Shown: piece by piece, positions 7,698 to 13,308 of the stretch
Position numbering within the stretch: position 1 is the first letter of the stretch
How the letters are laid out: each line of letters starts with the position of its first letter
From: Treponema sp. UBA4307
GTDB taxonomy: Bacteria > Spirochaetota > Spirochaetia > Treponematales > Treponemataceae
Reading direction: 5' to 3'
NCBI GenBank assembly: GCA_002394685.1
Contig: DGUP01000069.1
Location: 1-13,308, forward strand
DNA length: 13,308 bases
The notes under the pieces: model-generated
The model's input: only the letters and a program-made list of their open reading frames with translations
What the model was told of the DNA's origin: nothing
Database searches by the model: none
Translations under genes and position numbers: made by a program

Positions 7698-8576
7698 ATG
7701 AGAAAAATAACACTTGAAAAAAAATATAAGATCGCTGGTGCAAACTTTGTAGCTCCTGCAACTCTGCTTATATTTGTATTAAGCTTTTATCCAATGGTAA
7801 AATCTTTTATACTTTCCCTGCAGAGTGGTTTGGCCAACAATCTTCATTTTGTTGGTATAAAAAATTATATTCGTCTTTTTCAAGATGATTCCTTTTTATC
7901 AGCATTAAAAAATGTATTTATATATTTTGTTTTCCAGGTGCCGATTATGCTTTTCCTGGCAATAATCCTGGCAACTATTTTGAATGATAAAAAATTAAAG
8001 TGTAAGGGATTGTTCCGTACGCTTATCTTTTTGCCTTGTGCAACTTCTCTTGTAAGTTCAGCTCTTGTATTTAAATCTCTCTTTTCTCTGGATGGATTGT
8101 TAAATGCACTCTTCATGAACTGGGGAATATTCAGTGAACCAAAGAACTGGCTGGATGATCCAATATGGGCAAGAGTCGTAATTATTTTGACAATTACCTG
8201 GCGCTGGACCGGATACAATACAGTATTCTTCCTGGCCGGTTTACAGAATATTGATAACAGTATGTATGAAGCTGCTTGTATTGACGGAGCTTCTTCTGTT
8301 CAGAGTTTCTTTAAGATTACTCTGCCTCAGCTTCGACCTGTAATTCTTCTTACAGCAATTATGTCAACAAATGGAACCCTTCAGCTTTTTGATGAAGTAA
8401 AGAATATTACAGGTGGCGGTCCTGGAAATGCAACCATGACCATATCCCAGTACATATACGATCTTTCATTTAAGTATAATCCTCAGTTTGGATATGCAGC
8501 GGCCGTTTCTTATGCAATTTTGATTATTGTTGCCCTGCTTTCATTTATTCAGATTAGAATAGGAGATAAAGATTAA
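7698..8576 (+). CDS. Sugar ABC importer permease, MalF/UgpA-like
   Basis: This inner-membrane subunit forms half of the translocation pore for the sugar captured by the upstream binding protein. It has 292 aa and about six TM helices (near residues 15-40, 71-95, 107-129, 158-180, 214-234 and 266-287). The cytoplasmic EAA loop that docks the ATPase is clear at about 190-213: YEAACIDGASS followed by FFKITLPQLRP. The segment TGGGPGNATMTISQYIY (about 238-254) is typical of the first permease in CUT1 systems. The ATG at 7698 has AAAGG 7 bases upstream. The stop overlaps the next start by one base (TAATG), so translation of the two permeases is coupled. No ATPase gene follows. CUT1 systems of this kind usually share one MsmK/UgpC-type ATPase encoded elsewhere. 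Confidence 0.94.
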   Translation: MRKITLEKKYKIAGANFVAPATLLIFVLSFYPMVKSFILSLQSGLANNLHFVGIKNYIRLFQDDSFLSALKNVFIYFVFQVPIMLFLAIILATILNDKKLKCKGLFRTLIFLPCATSLVSSALVFKSLFSLDGLLNALFMNWGIFSEPKNWLDDPIWARVVIILTITWRWTGYNTVFFLAGLQNIDNSMYEAACIDGASSVQSFFKITLPQLRPVILLTAIMSTNGTLQLFDEVKNITGGGPGNATMTISQYIYDLSFKYNPQFGYAAAVSYAILIIVALLSFIQIRIGDKD

Positions 8577-9412
8577 TGACAAAATCTGCAGTTTCAAGTG
8601 TAAGGTATGCATCCTTTAAAAAAATACTCGAATATACATTTTTGATTATTGTATGTCTTCTTTCTATTTTTCCATTTTACTGGATGCTGGTAGGTGCAAC
8701 AAATTCTTCAGCAGATGTAATTACCGGAAAAATTACGATTGGTGGTTATCTCTTTAAGAACATCAAAACTATGTTTGAAACTTTGTCCATTGGACGTGCC
8801 TTCTGGAATTCTTTAAGAACTTCTGTTATACAGACTCTTGTAAGTATTTTTGTATGTTCAATGGCAGGTTACGGTTTCCAGATTTACAGAGATAAGGGAA
8901 AGACCCGCTTAATGAATATTCTTCTTCTTTCAATGATGATTCCATTTGCAACAACAATGGTTCCATTATTTAAAATGTTCAGTAAGCTGCATCTTTTAAA
9001 TACAACCCTTGGCTTTATTCTTCCAAGCGTTTCAACTGCATTTTTGATTTTCTTCTTCCGTCAGAATTCAGTTACTTTCCCGCTGGAAACTATTCATGCT
9101 GCAAGAGTTGACGGTCTGGGAGAATTCCAGATTTTCTTAAGAATCTATGTTCCGATTATGGCTCCAACTTTTGCTGCTGCAGCAATTGTTACTTTTATGA
9201 ATTCCTGGAACAACTACATGTGGCCTCTTATTGTAATGCAGTCTCAGGAAATGCAGACAATGCCTCTCCTTGTTTCTGGATTAACTGCAGGCTATGTAAC
9301 TGATTACGGTCTGCTCATGCTTTGTGTTTCAATTATGACAATCCCTACTGTAGTAATCTTCTTTACTCAGCAGAAGAGATTTATTGAAGGTGTTACAGGT
9401 TCTGTAAAGTAA
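8576..9412 (+). CDS. Sugar ABC importer permease, MalG/UgpE-like
   Basis: This is the second membrane subunit of the importer, 278 aa with about six TM helices (near 20-40, 80-103, 113-133, 143-162, 195-216 and 244-264). The EAA loop is at about 174-197: HAARVDGLGEFQIFLRIYVPIMAP. The Asn/Trp-rich SWNNYMWPLIV (210-220) after the fifth helix starts, and the C-terminal KRFIEGVTGSVK, are both characteristic of MalG-type proteins. In this family the C-terminal tail lies against the ATPase. AGGAG at 8561-8565 inside the end of the preceding gene serves as ribosome binding site, 10 bases before the ATG. It is the last gene of the operon and is followed by a strong terminator. Confidence 0.94.
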   Translation: MTKSAVSSVRYASFKKILEYTFLIIVCLLSIFPFYWMLVGATNSSADVITGKITIGGYLFKNIKTMFETLSIGRAFWNSLRTSVIQTLVSIFVCSMAGYGFQIYRDKGKTRLMNILLLSMMIPFATTMVPLFKMFSKLHLLNTTLGFILPSVSTAFLIFFFRQNSVTFPLETIHAARVDGLGEFQIFLRIYVPIMAPTFAAAAIVTFMNSWNNYMWPLIVMQSQEMQTMPLLVSGLTAGYVTDYGLLMLCVSIMTIPTVVIFFTQQKRFIEGVTGSVK

Positions 9413-9447
9413 AAGGAAGTCCTCCTGTTTCAAGGTGCTTATACTTT

Positions 9448-9483
9448 GGGTGTTTCAGAAGTTTTCTGGAGCACCCTTTTTTT
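9448..9483 (+). terminator. Rho-independent terminator of the sugar-importer operon
   Basis: The 13-base arms at 9448-9460 (GGGTGTTTCAGAA) and 9464-9476 (TTCTGGAGCACCC) pair throughout, with two G-U wobbles and a 3-nt loop. Seven T residues follow directly (9477-9483). The T-tract overlaps the stop codon of the converging response-regulator gene (9482-9484). The minus-strand reading has no T-run after the stem, so any effect on the regulator mRNA would be weak. Confidence 0.9.
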
Positions 9484-10153
9484 AGTCGATACGGTTTGCA
9501 AGTTTTATAATTTCAAAACGGTCCTTTACACCAAGCTTTGAATAAATTGTACTTACCTGATTTCGAACAGTCTGAACTGCAAGATTAAGTCTGTCTGCAA
9601 TTTCATCATTATCATGGCCTGTTGCCAGCAAGGAAAAAATTTCTCTCTCTCTTTTTGTAAGAGTCTTCAGGTATTCAAAATTTTTTCCGGAAATATCATC
9701 CTTGCTGCTGTCTTCATTTGAATCACCTACAAAAGTTGAGTGAATCATTTTCTGGGCAATAGATGGTGAAATCTGCATTACTCCAGATTGAAGGGCTCTT
9801 ATTGAAATTATAAGTTCGGTAGGAGACAAATCCTTTAGAAGATAACCGGAAGCACCGGAAAGAAGGGCAGTCTTAACATATTCATCTTCATCATAAGTTG
9901 AAAGCATGATGATTTTTACCTGAGGATGTCTGGCCTTTATTTCTTTTACAGCCTCAACGCCATTCATGACAGGCATGTTTACATCCATAAGAATAACGTC
10001 AGGCTGAATTTCATCTACAAATTCCACCGCCTCTTTTCCGTTGGATTTACAGCCCAAAACTTCCATGTCTTTTGCATAATTTTTTAAAAAAGTTTTAAGA
10101 CTTTCTGTAAATAAGCTTTGATCATCTACAAGTAAAAGTTTTAGTTTTTCCAT
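9482..10153 (-). CDS. Two-component response regulator, NarL/LuxR family
   Basis: This DNA-binding response regulator has 223 aa from the ATG at 10153. An N-terminal receiver domain (1-120) has the acidic pair Asp10/Asp11, phosphoacceptor Asp57 in VILMDVNMP, conserved Ser85/Thr86 and Lys107 (GYLLKD). A Ser/Asp-rich linker (about 140-158) leads to a C-terminal LuxR-type helix-turn-helix (about 165-210) with LTKREREIFSLLATG, the NDEIADRLNLAVQTVRNQVSTIYSKLGV core, and recognition-helix residues near TVRNQVSTI. An upstream in-frame TTG at 10162 would overlap the kinase TGA but has no spacing for a ribosome binding site. AAGGA at 10163-10167 lies 9 bases before the ATG at 10153, so that start is preferred. 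It is 5 bp downstream of the kinase gene, its near-certain phosphodonor. Target genes are unknown. Confidence 0.94.
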   Translation of the reverse strand: MEKLKLLLVDDQSLFTESLKTFLKNYAKDMEVLGCKSNGKEAVEFVDEIQPDVILMDVNMPVMNGVEAVKEIKARHPQVKIIMLSTYDEDEYVKTALLSGASGYLLKDLSPTELIISIRALQSGVMQISPSIAQKMIHSTFVGDSNEDSSKDDISGKNFEYLKTLTKREREIFSLLATGHDNDEIADRLNLAVQTVRNQVSTIYSKLGVKDRFEIIKLANRID

Positions 10154-10158
10154 GTTAT

Positions 10159-11484
10159 TCAATCCTTTTTATTTACATCTTCATTCATATTAAAATTGAT
10201 AAGAGGAATCTGAATGCGGATGGAAAATCCTCCGTCTTTTGATGTGGAAAAATTAAGGCTGCCGTAAACTTTTGCAAGCCTTTCTTCCATTCCCGCAAAT
10301 CCTATTCCCTTAACAATTTCCTTGGCTCCAATACCGTCATCAGTAACTGTCATGACAAGAGTGTAGTTGTCATCCCAGAAAGAAACATCAATATTTTTTG
10401 CTCTTCCGTGGCGAACTGCATTTGTCAGAGCTTCCCTTAACGCATGAATAATTATAGCATTAATTGTAGGGCCGTAGTCTTTTTTTAAATTTCCAGTCTG
10501 AATTTTCACTTTGATTCCGGTAACCGTAGAGAAAATTTTTTTTGTTTCCCAGATTGCCTTAATATTTGAATCAATTGGACTTTCAATATCCCGAATCATG
10601 TGCAGGGTTTTTCTTGTTTCTTTTAGACCTTTTGAAGCAAGATTCCTGACCGTCATAAGGCTGTCTGCAAAATCTTCCCTGGAAATATCAGGATTACTCA
10701 TTACCGCATCCAGAATTGCAATAATGTTTACAAAAGAATATCCACAACTGTCATGCATGTCTCTGGTAATTCGCATGCGTTCATTTTTTTCTGCTTCTTC
10801 CCCCCGGACTTTTGCATATTCCTGCAGCTGATGATTAATCTGGCTTAACTGTCTCATAGCCAGATCCTGATGAATAACAGTTCCCCTTTCTGTAATCAGT
10901 TTATCAATCAGATAATTAAAAATAAGCATGAAGACGTAAAAGAAAGCCAGCAGTATGCAAAAACTGATAAGCTCGAACAAGTTTGTGTGAGTCAATTCTT
11001 CTTCCTGAAAAAAGAAGAGAAAGATTTCCAGCAAGAGGTAAAAGAGAAGAGTTCCCCCGGATATGATGTAGTTATAAATATGGGGAGCCCCTCTTAAAAT
11101 GCAGATTAAAAAACTTGAGTAGATAAAAAACTTAAGATAAAAAAGTTTCCCTGTTGAATAAAACATTGCTCCAGATGAAAACAGGCCCAGAATATAGGTT
11201 CCAACTTTTATATAAAAGTTTTTGCTGGTAAAGAAAAAAATATTTCCAGTAAAAAAAAGGATAAAGAAGGCCGCTGCACTTGCAAAGAAAATATCTTTCT
11301 TAAAAAAAGCAGAGGTTGCCTTCTGAATGTTGATATTTTTATCTCCGGAAAAAAAATAGAGGTAAATAAAGTTTATAACTGCCAGCAGACAGAAGAGGCA
11401 GATAAAAATAATGTGGAGATAGTTTTCCAGAAATCTTTTATTTTTTTTAAATTTAATGTCTATTTTTGTATCTAAGTTTTCCAT
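10159..11484 (-). CDS. Membrane sensor histidine kinase, HisKA_3/NarX-type
   Basis: This is the partner kinase of the response regulator encoded next. It has 441 aa. The N-terminal half (about 22-196) is very hydrophobic and Phe-rich, with about six TM helices (near 22-45, 65-86, 91-110, 115-131, 138-160 and 170-195) and only short loops. The signal is therefore probably sensed in or near the membrane, and no known sensor domain is recognisable. A short helical linker (197-230) leads to the HisKA_3 box ERMRITRDMHDSCGYS, with the phosphorylated His at 244. The HATPase_c domain has an N-box with Asn355 (ALREALTNAVRHGRA), a G1 box TDDGIGA (381-387) and a G2 box GIGFAGMEERL (393-403). The start ATG at 11484 has AAGGGA 6 bases upstream. 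DesK- and LiaS-like kinases have a similar layout, so membrane or envelope stress is possible but unproven. Confidence 0.93.
   Translation of the reverse strand: MENLDTKIDIKFKKNKRFLENYLHIIFICLFCLLAVINFIYLYFFSGDKNINIQKATSAFFKKDIFFASAAAFFILFFTGNIFFFTSKNFYIKVGTYILGLFSSGAMFYSTGKLFYLKFFIYSSFLICILRGAPHIYNYIISGGTLLFYLLLEIFLFFFQEEELTHTNLFELISFCILLAFFYVFMLIFNYLIDKLITERGTVIHQDLAMRQLSQINHQLQEYAKVRGEEAEKNERMRITRDMHDSCGYSFVNIIAILDAVMSNPDISREDFADSLMTVRNLASKGLKETRKTLHMIRDIESPIDSNIKAIWETKKIFSTVTGIKVKIQTGNLKKDYGPTINAIIIHALREALTNAVRHGRAKNIDVSFWDDNYTLVMTVTDDGIGAKEIVKGIGFAGMEERLAKVYGSLNFSTSKDGGFSIRIQIPLINFNMNEDVNKKD
10163..10167 (-). promoter_or_regulatory. Ribosome binding site that decides the response-regulator start
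   Basis: AAGGA (complement of 10163-10167), inside the end of the kinase gene, lies 9 bases before the ATG at 10153 but directly against the in-frame TTG at 10162. The spacing supports only the ATG. The element couples translation of the regulator to that of the kinase. Confidence 0.75.
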
Positions 11485-11498
11485 GAAAAATCCCTTCC

Positions 11499-11527
11499 AT
11501 TATATTTCTAAACATTTTCAAAGTAAA
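11499..11527 (-). promoter_or_regulatory. Possible promoter of the kinase/regulator operon
   Basis: On the minus strand TTTACT (complement of 11522-11527) and a perfect TATAAT (complement of 11499-11504) are separated by exactly 17 bp. Transcription would start near 11492, leaving a leader of about 8 nt that loses most of the Shine-Dalgarno sequence. Either the leader is very short or the true promoter lies further upstream. Confidence 0.4.
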
Positions 11528-11577
11528 GGATTTTTATATTGAAGGCGGAAAAATAATATTTTTGTAAGTCTGATGAT

Positions 11578-11610
11578 AAAAAAAAGCGCCACCCCTTGCG
11601 GAATGACGCT
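11578..11610 (-). terminator. Rho-independent terminator of ilvC
   Basis: On the minus strand AGCGTCATTCC (complement of 11600-11610) pairs with GGGGTGGCGCT (complement of 11585-11595), an 11-bp stem with three G-U pairs closed by a GCAA tetraloop of the stable GNRA type. Eight T residues follow (complement of 11578-11585, the first one shared with the stem). It lies 22 bases after the ilvC stop and isolates ilvC from the kinase operon. Confidence 0.92.
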
Positions 11611-11632
11611 AAAAAATTATGTAACCCGAAAA

Positions 11633-13117
11633 TTATTTTGTTGCATCAATTGGCTTCATGCTTGTCATGTAAGCACGGAGTTTTTTACCAACAATTTCAA
11701 TTGGATGGTTACGGATTTCTTCATTAACCTTAACCAGAGTTGTGTTAGCAACTGCAGTTGTCTTAAGGTCAAGACCCTTACCAATGTCTGCTGTAGAAAC
11801 TGTTTCCATAAATGGCTTTAAGAGAGGTACTGCAGCACGGGCAAAGAGATAGCATCCGTATTCAGCTGTATCAGAAATAACCTTGTTCATTTCATAGAGA
11901 CGGCGGCGGTCAATAAGGTTTGCAATAAGAGGAACTTCGTGAAGTGATTCATAATAAGCACTTTCAGGTTTAATTCCTGCGGCAACCATTGTTTCGAATG
12001 CCAGTTCACATCCTGCTTCAATGAAAGCAACAAGGAGAGTACACTTGTCAAAGTATTCCTGTTCTGTGATTTCTGCATTTGATTCAGCTTCTGTTTCAAA
12101 TGGAATCTTTGCATAGCTTTCGCGCCATTCATGAAGATTCTTGTCTCCGTTTGCCCAGTCTTTCATCATTGTAGAAGAGAATTCTCCAGAAATGATGTCA
12201 TCCATGTGCTTGCGGAAAAGTGGTGTCATAATCTTCTTAAGTTCCTTGCTGAGTTCGTGAGCACGAAGCTTTGCAGGGTTTGAAAGACGGTCCAGCATAT
12301 TTGTAATGCCACCCCACTTAAGGGCTTCAGAAATAACATTCCATCCGTGCATAAGAAGCTTAACTGCATATCCGGCTTCAATACCGTTTTCTACCATTTT
12401 GTCATATGAAAGGATTGTACCTGCCTGGAGGAGACCACAAAGAATTGTCTGTTCACCCATAAGGTCAGATTTAACTTCTGCAATAAATGATGATTCAAGA
12501 ACACCTGCAGTTTCACCTCTTTCTGCACATGCAAGAGCTTTTGCAAGTGTCATACCACGTCCTTCTGGATCGTGTGCAGGGTGAACGGCAATCAATTCAG
12601 GAACACCAAATCCGCGTACATATTCGTTGCGTACTTCTGTACCTGGACCTTTTGGTGCCATAAGGAATACAGTAATGTCGTCACGGATTTCTTCACCTTC
12701 TTCAATCATGTTAAATCCGTGTGAATACCAGAGGGCTGATCCCTTCTTCATATATTTCATCAAATTCTGAACAACTTCATGATGCTGCTTATCAGGAGTA
12801 AGGTTTCCAACTACATCTGCTGTTGGAAGAAGTTCTTCGTAGGTTCCAACTTTAAAACCATTTTCTGTTGCATTTTTCCAGGACTGACGCTTCTGTTCAA
12901 TAGCTTCCTTGCGGAGACAGTAAGAAACATCCATACCTGAATCACGGAGGTTAAGACCCTGGTTAAGACCCTGAGCACCACATCCGACGATTACAATCTT
13001 TTTACCCTGAAGGGCTTTTGTTCCGTCCTTGAATTCTTCACGTGCCATCTGACGGCAGTGACCCAGTTCACCAAGTGCTTCGCGCCATGGAATTGCATTA
13101 AAATAGTTCTGACCCAT
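11633..13117 (-). CDS. ilvC: Ketol-acid reductoisomerase, class II (long form)
   Basis: This enzyme is the second common step of valine, leucine and isoleucine synthesis. It isomerises and reduces 2-acetolactate or 2-aceto-2-hydroxybutyrate with NADPH and Mg2+ in the cytoplasm. It has 494 aa, matching the long E. coli form (491) and not the short class I form (about 330). It aligns with E. coli IlvC nearly end to end from memory. The Rossmann motif is GCGAQG (45-50). Arg69, Lys70, Arg77 and Ser79 correspond to the NADPH-selecting residues of E. coli. Active-site residues are His133 (YSHG), Lys156, Asp218 and Glu222 (KSDLMGEQT), Glu390 and Glu394 (YYESLHE) and Ser415 (VISDTAEYG). Residue 130 is Trp where E. 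coli has Gly (ALGYSHG). AGGAG lies 7 bases before the ATG. The gene stands alone with its own promoter and terminator; no ilvBN, ilvD or leu gene is adjacent in the window. Confidence 0.97.
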   Translation of the reverse strand: MGQNYFNAIPWREALGELGHCRQMAREEFKDGTKALQGKKIVIVGCGAQGLNQGLNLRDSGMDVSYCLRKEAIEQKRQSWKNATENGFKVGTYEELLPTADVVGNLTPDKQHHEVVQNLMKYMKKGSALWYSHGFNMIEEGEEIRDDITVFLMAPKGPGTEVRNEYVRGFGVPELIAVHPAHDPEGRGMTLAKALACAERGETAGVLESSFIAEVKSDLMGEQTILCGLLQAGTILSYDKMVENGIEAGYAVKLLMHGWNVISEALKWGGITNMLDRLSNPAKLRAHELSKELKKIMTPLFRKHMDDIISGEFSSTMMKDWANGDKNLHEWRESYAKIPFETEAESNAEITEQEYFDKCTLLVAFIEAGCELAFETMVAAGIKPESAYYESLHEVPLIANLIDRRRLYEMNKVISDTAEYGCYLFARAAVPLLKPFMETVSTADIGKGLDLKTTAVANTTLVKVNEEIRNHPIEIVGKKLRAYMTSMKPIDATK

Positions 13118-13124
13118 TTTGTGA

Positions 13125-13129
13125 CTCCT
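13125..13129 (-). promoter_or_regulatory. ilvC: Ribosome binding site of ilvC
   Basis: AGGAG (complement of 13125-13129), within TAGGAGT, lies 7 bases upstream of the ATG at 13117. It is a strong site that fixes the start. Confidence 0.85.
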
Positions 13130-13169
13130 AAAAATAAAAATCGAAAGGTTTGCGCCTTTTATGTGTGTA

Positions 13170-13198
13170 ATTATAAGAGCAGATGCTTATTGCGTAAA
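13170..13198 (-). promoter_or_regulatory. ilvC: Probable ilvC promoter
   Basis: TTTACG (complement of 13193-13198; 4 of 6 to TTGACA) and a perfect TATAAT (complement of 13170-13175) are separated by exactly 17 bp. Transcription would start near 13163, giving a leader of about 45 nt. The leader contains only one small hairpin (AAAGG at 13144-13148 with CCTTT at 13155-13159). It is too short for a branched-chain leader peptide or a T-box, so no attenuator is visible. Confidence 0.65.
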
Positions 13199-13282
13199 GT
13201 GAAATAATTTCAAAGGATTGTTGAAAATCTGGAAAGATTGATTTAGCCCGAATGTCGAGTTTTGAAAATCATTGTATTTATC

Positions 13283-13304
13283 AAAAAAAACGACTCCTAG
13301 TCGT
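13283..13304 (-). terminator. Rho-independent terminator of a gene right of the window
   Basis: On the minus strand ACGACT and AGTCGT (complements of 13299-13304 and 13290-13295) form a 6-bp stem with a 3-nt loop. Eight T residues follow (complement of 13283-13290, the first shared with the stem). It therefore ends a leftward transcript whose gene lies past base 13308. Between this element and the ilvC promoter (13199-13282) I see no gene and no clear motif. Confidence 0.8.
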
Positions 13305-13308
13305 GAAA

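Noticed and set aside
7880..8218. 112-codon minus-strand open frame opposite the MalF-type permease
   Set aside because: Basic and low-complexity translation, no ribosome binding site, fully inside a well-conserved membrane protein gene.
9434..9475. Alternative pairing of GGTGCT (9434-9439) with AGCACC (9470-9475), suggesting an attenuator switch
   Set aside because: The competing 13-bp local hairpin is much longer. The site is at the end of the operon with no downstream gene on this strand to control.
12306..12584. 92-codon plus-strand open frame opposite ilvC
   Set aside because: It is antisense to a highly conserved enzyme, with no start signal and no recognisable protein features.
13118..13163. 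Possible attenuator, T-box or leader peptide for ilvC
   Set aside because: The predicted leader is only about 45 nt. It has one 5-bp hairpin, no run of branched-chain codons, no T-box consensus and no second hairpin or T-tract before the gene.
1..13308. Search for CRISPR repeats, insertion-sequence ends, toxin-antitoxin pairs, tRNA and rRNA
   Set aside because: No regularly spaced repeats, transposase motifs, small paired genes or RNA gene signatures were found by reading both strands. Non-coding gaps are short and are explained by promoters and terminators.

Overview
The window looks like chromosome from a low-GC, host- or gut-associated bacterium. A Treponema-like spirochaete is my best guess. 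This is an inference from overall gene style: AT-rich coding sequence, a permissive Phe-Thr-Ser-Cys lipobox, and a gene mix of polysaccharide-derived sugar uptake, lacZ and a long-form ilvC. No rRNA, tRNA, CRISPR array, insertion sequence or phage gene is visible. Eight complete genes and one partial gene fill almost all of the DNA. No gap without a gene exceeds about 200 bp.

Region 1 (1-3036, + strand) is the end of an ABC-type export or remodelling module. It holds the C-terminal part of a MacB/LolD-class ATPase, followed 6 bp later by a 903-residue FtsX-type permease with two large extracytoplasmic domains. Region 2 (3089-9412) is a divergent beta-galactoside utilisation locus. lacZ (GH2 beta-galactosidase) reads leftward. 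A lipoprotein sugar-binding protein and two MalF/MalG-type permeases read rightward. The two transcription units share a 119-bp control region that carries a perfect 12-bp palindrome inside a wider inverted repeat and probable promoters for both directions. The transporter would import an oligosaccharide, and cytoplasmic LacZ would cleave terminal beta-galactose from it. The operon has no ATPase, so a shared one encoded elsewhere is expected.

Region 3 (9482-11484, - strand) encodes a two-component system: a polytopic HisKA_3-type histidine kinase and a NarL/LuxR-type response regulator, 5 bp apart once the regulator start is corrected to the ATG at 10153. Its stimulus and targets cannot be read from the sequence. 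Region 4 (11633-13117, - strand) is ilvC, a class II (E. coli-like, 494 aa) ketol-acid reductoisomerase with all catalytic residues. It has its own promoter and terminator. The right edge holds the terminator of another leftward gene outside the window.

Terminators are unusually easy to read here. Four Rho-independent hairpins with T-tracts separate the transcription units, and at both convergent junctions the T-tract runs into the stop codon of the opposing gene. I see no convincing new defence system, mobile element or undescribed machinery. The items most worth a second look are the palindromic divergent control region, the very short predicted leaders of lacZ and the kinase gene, and the hairpin between the binding-protein and permease genes.
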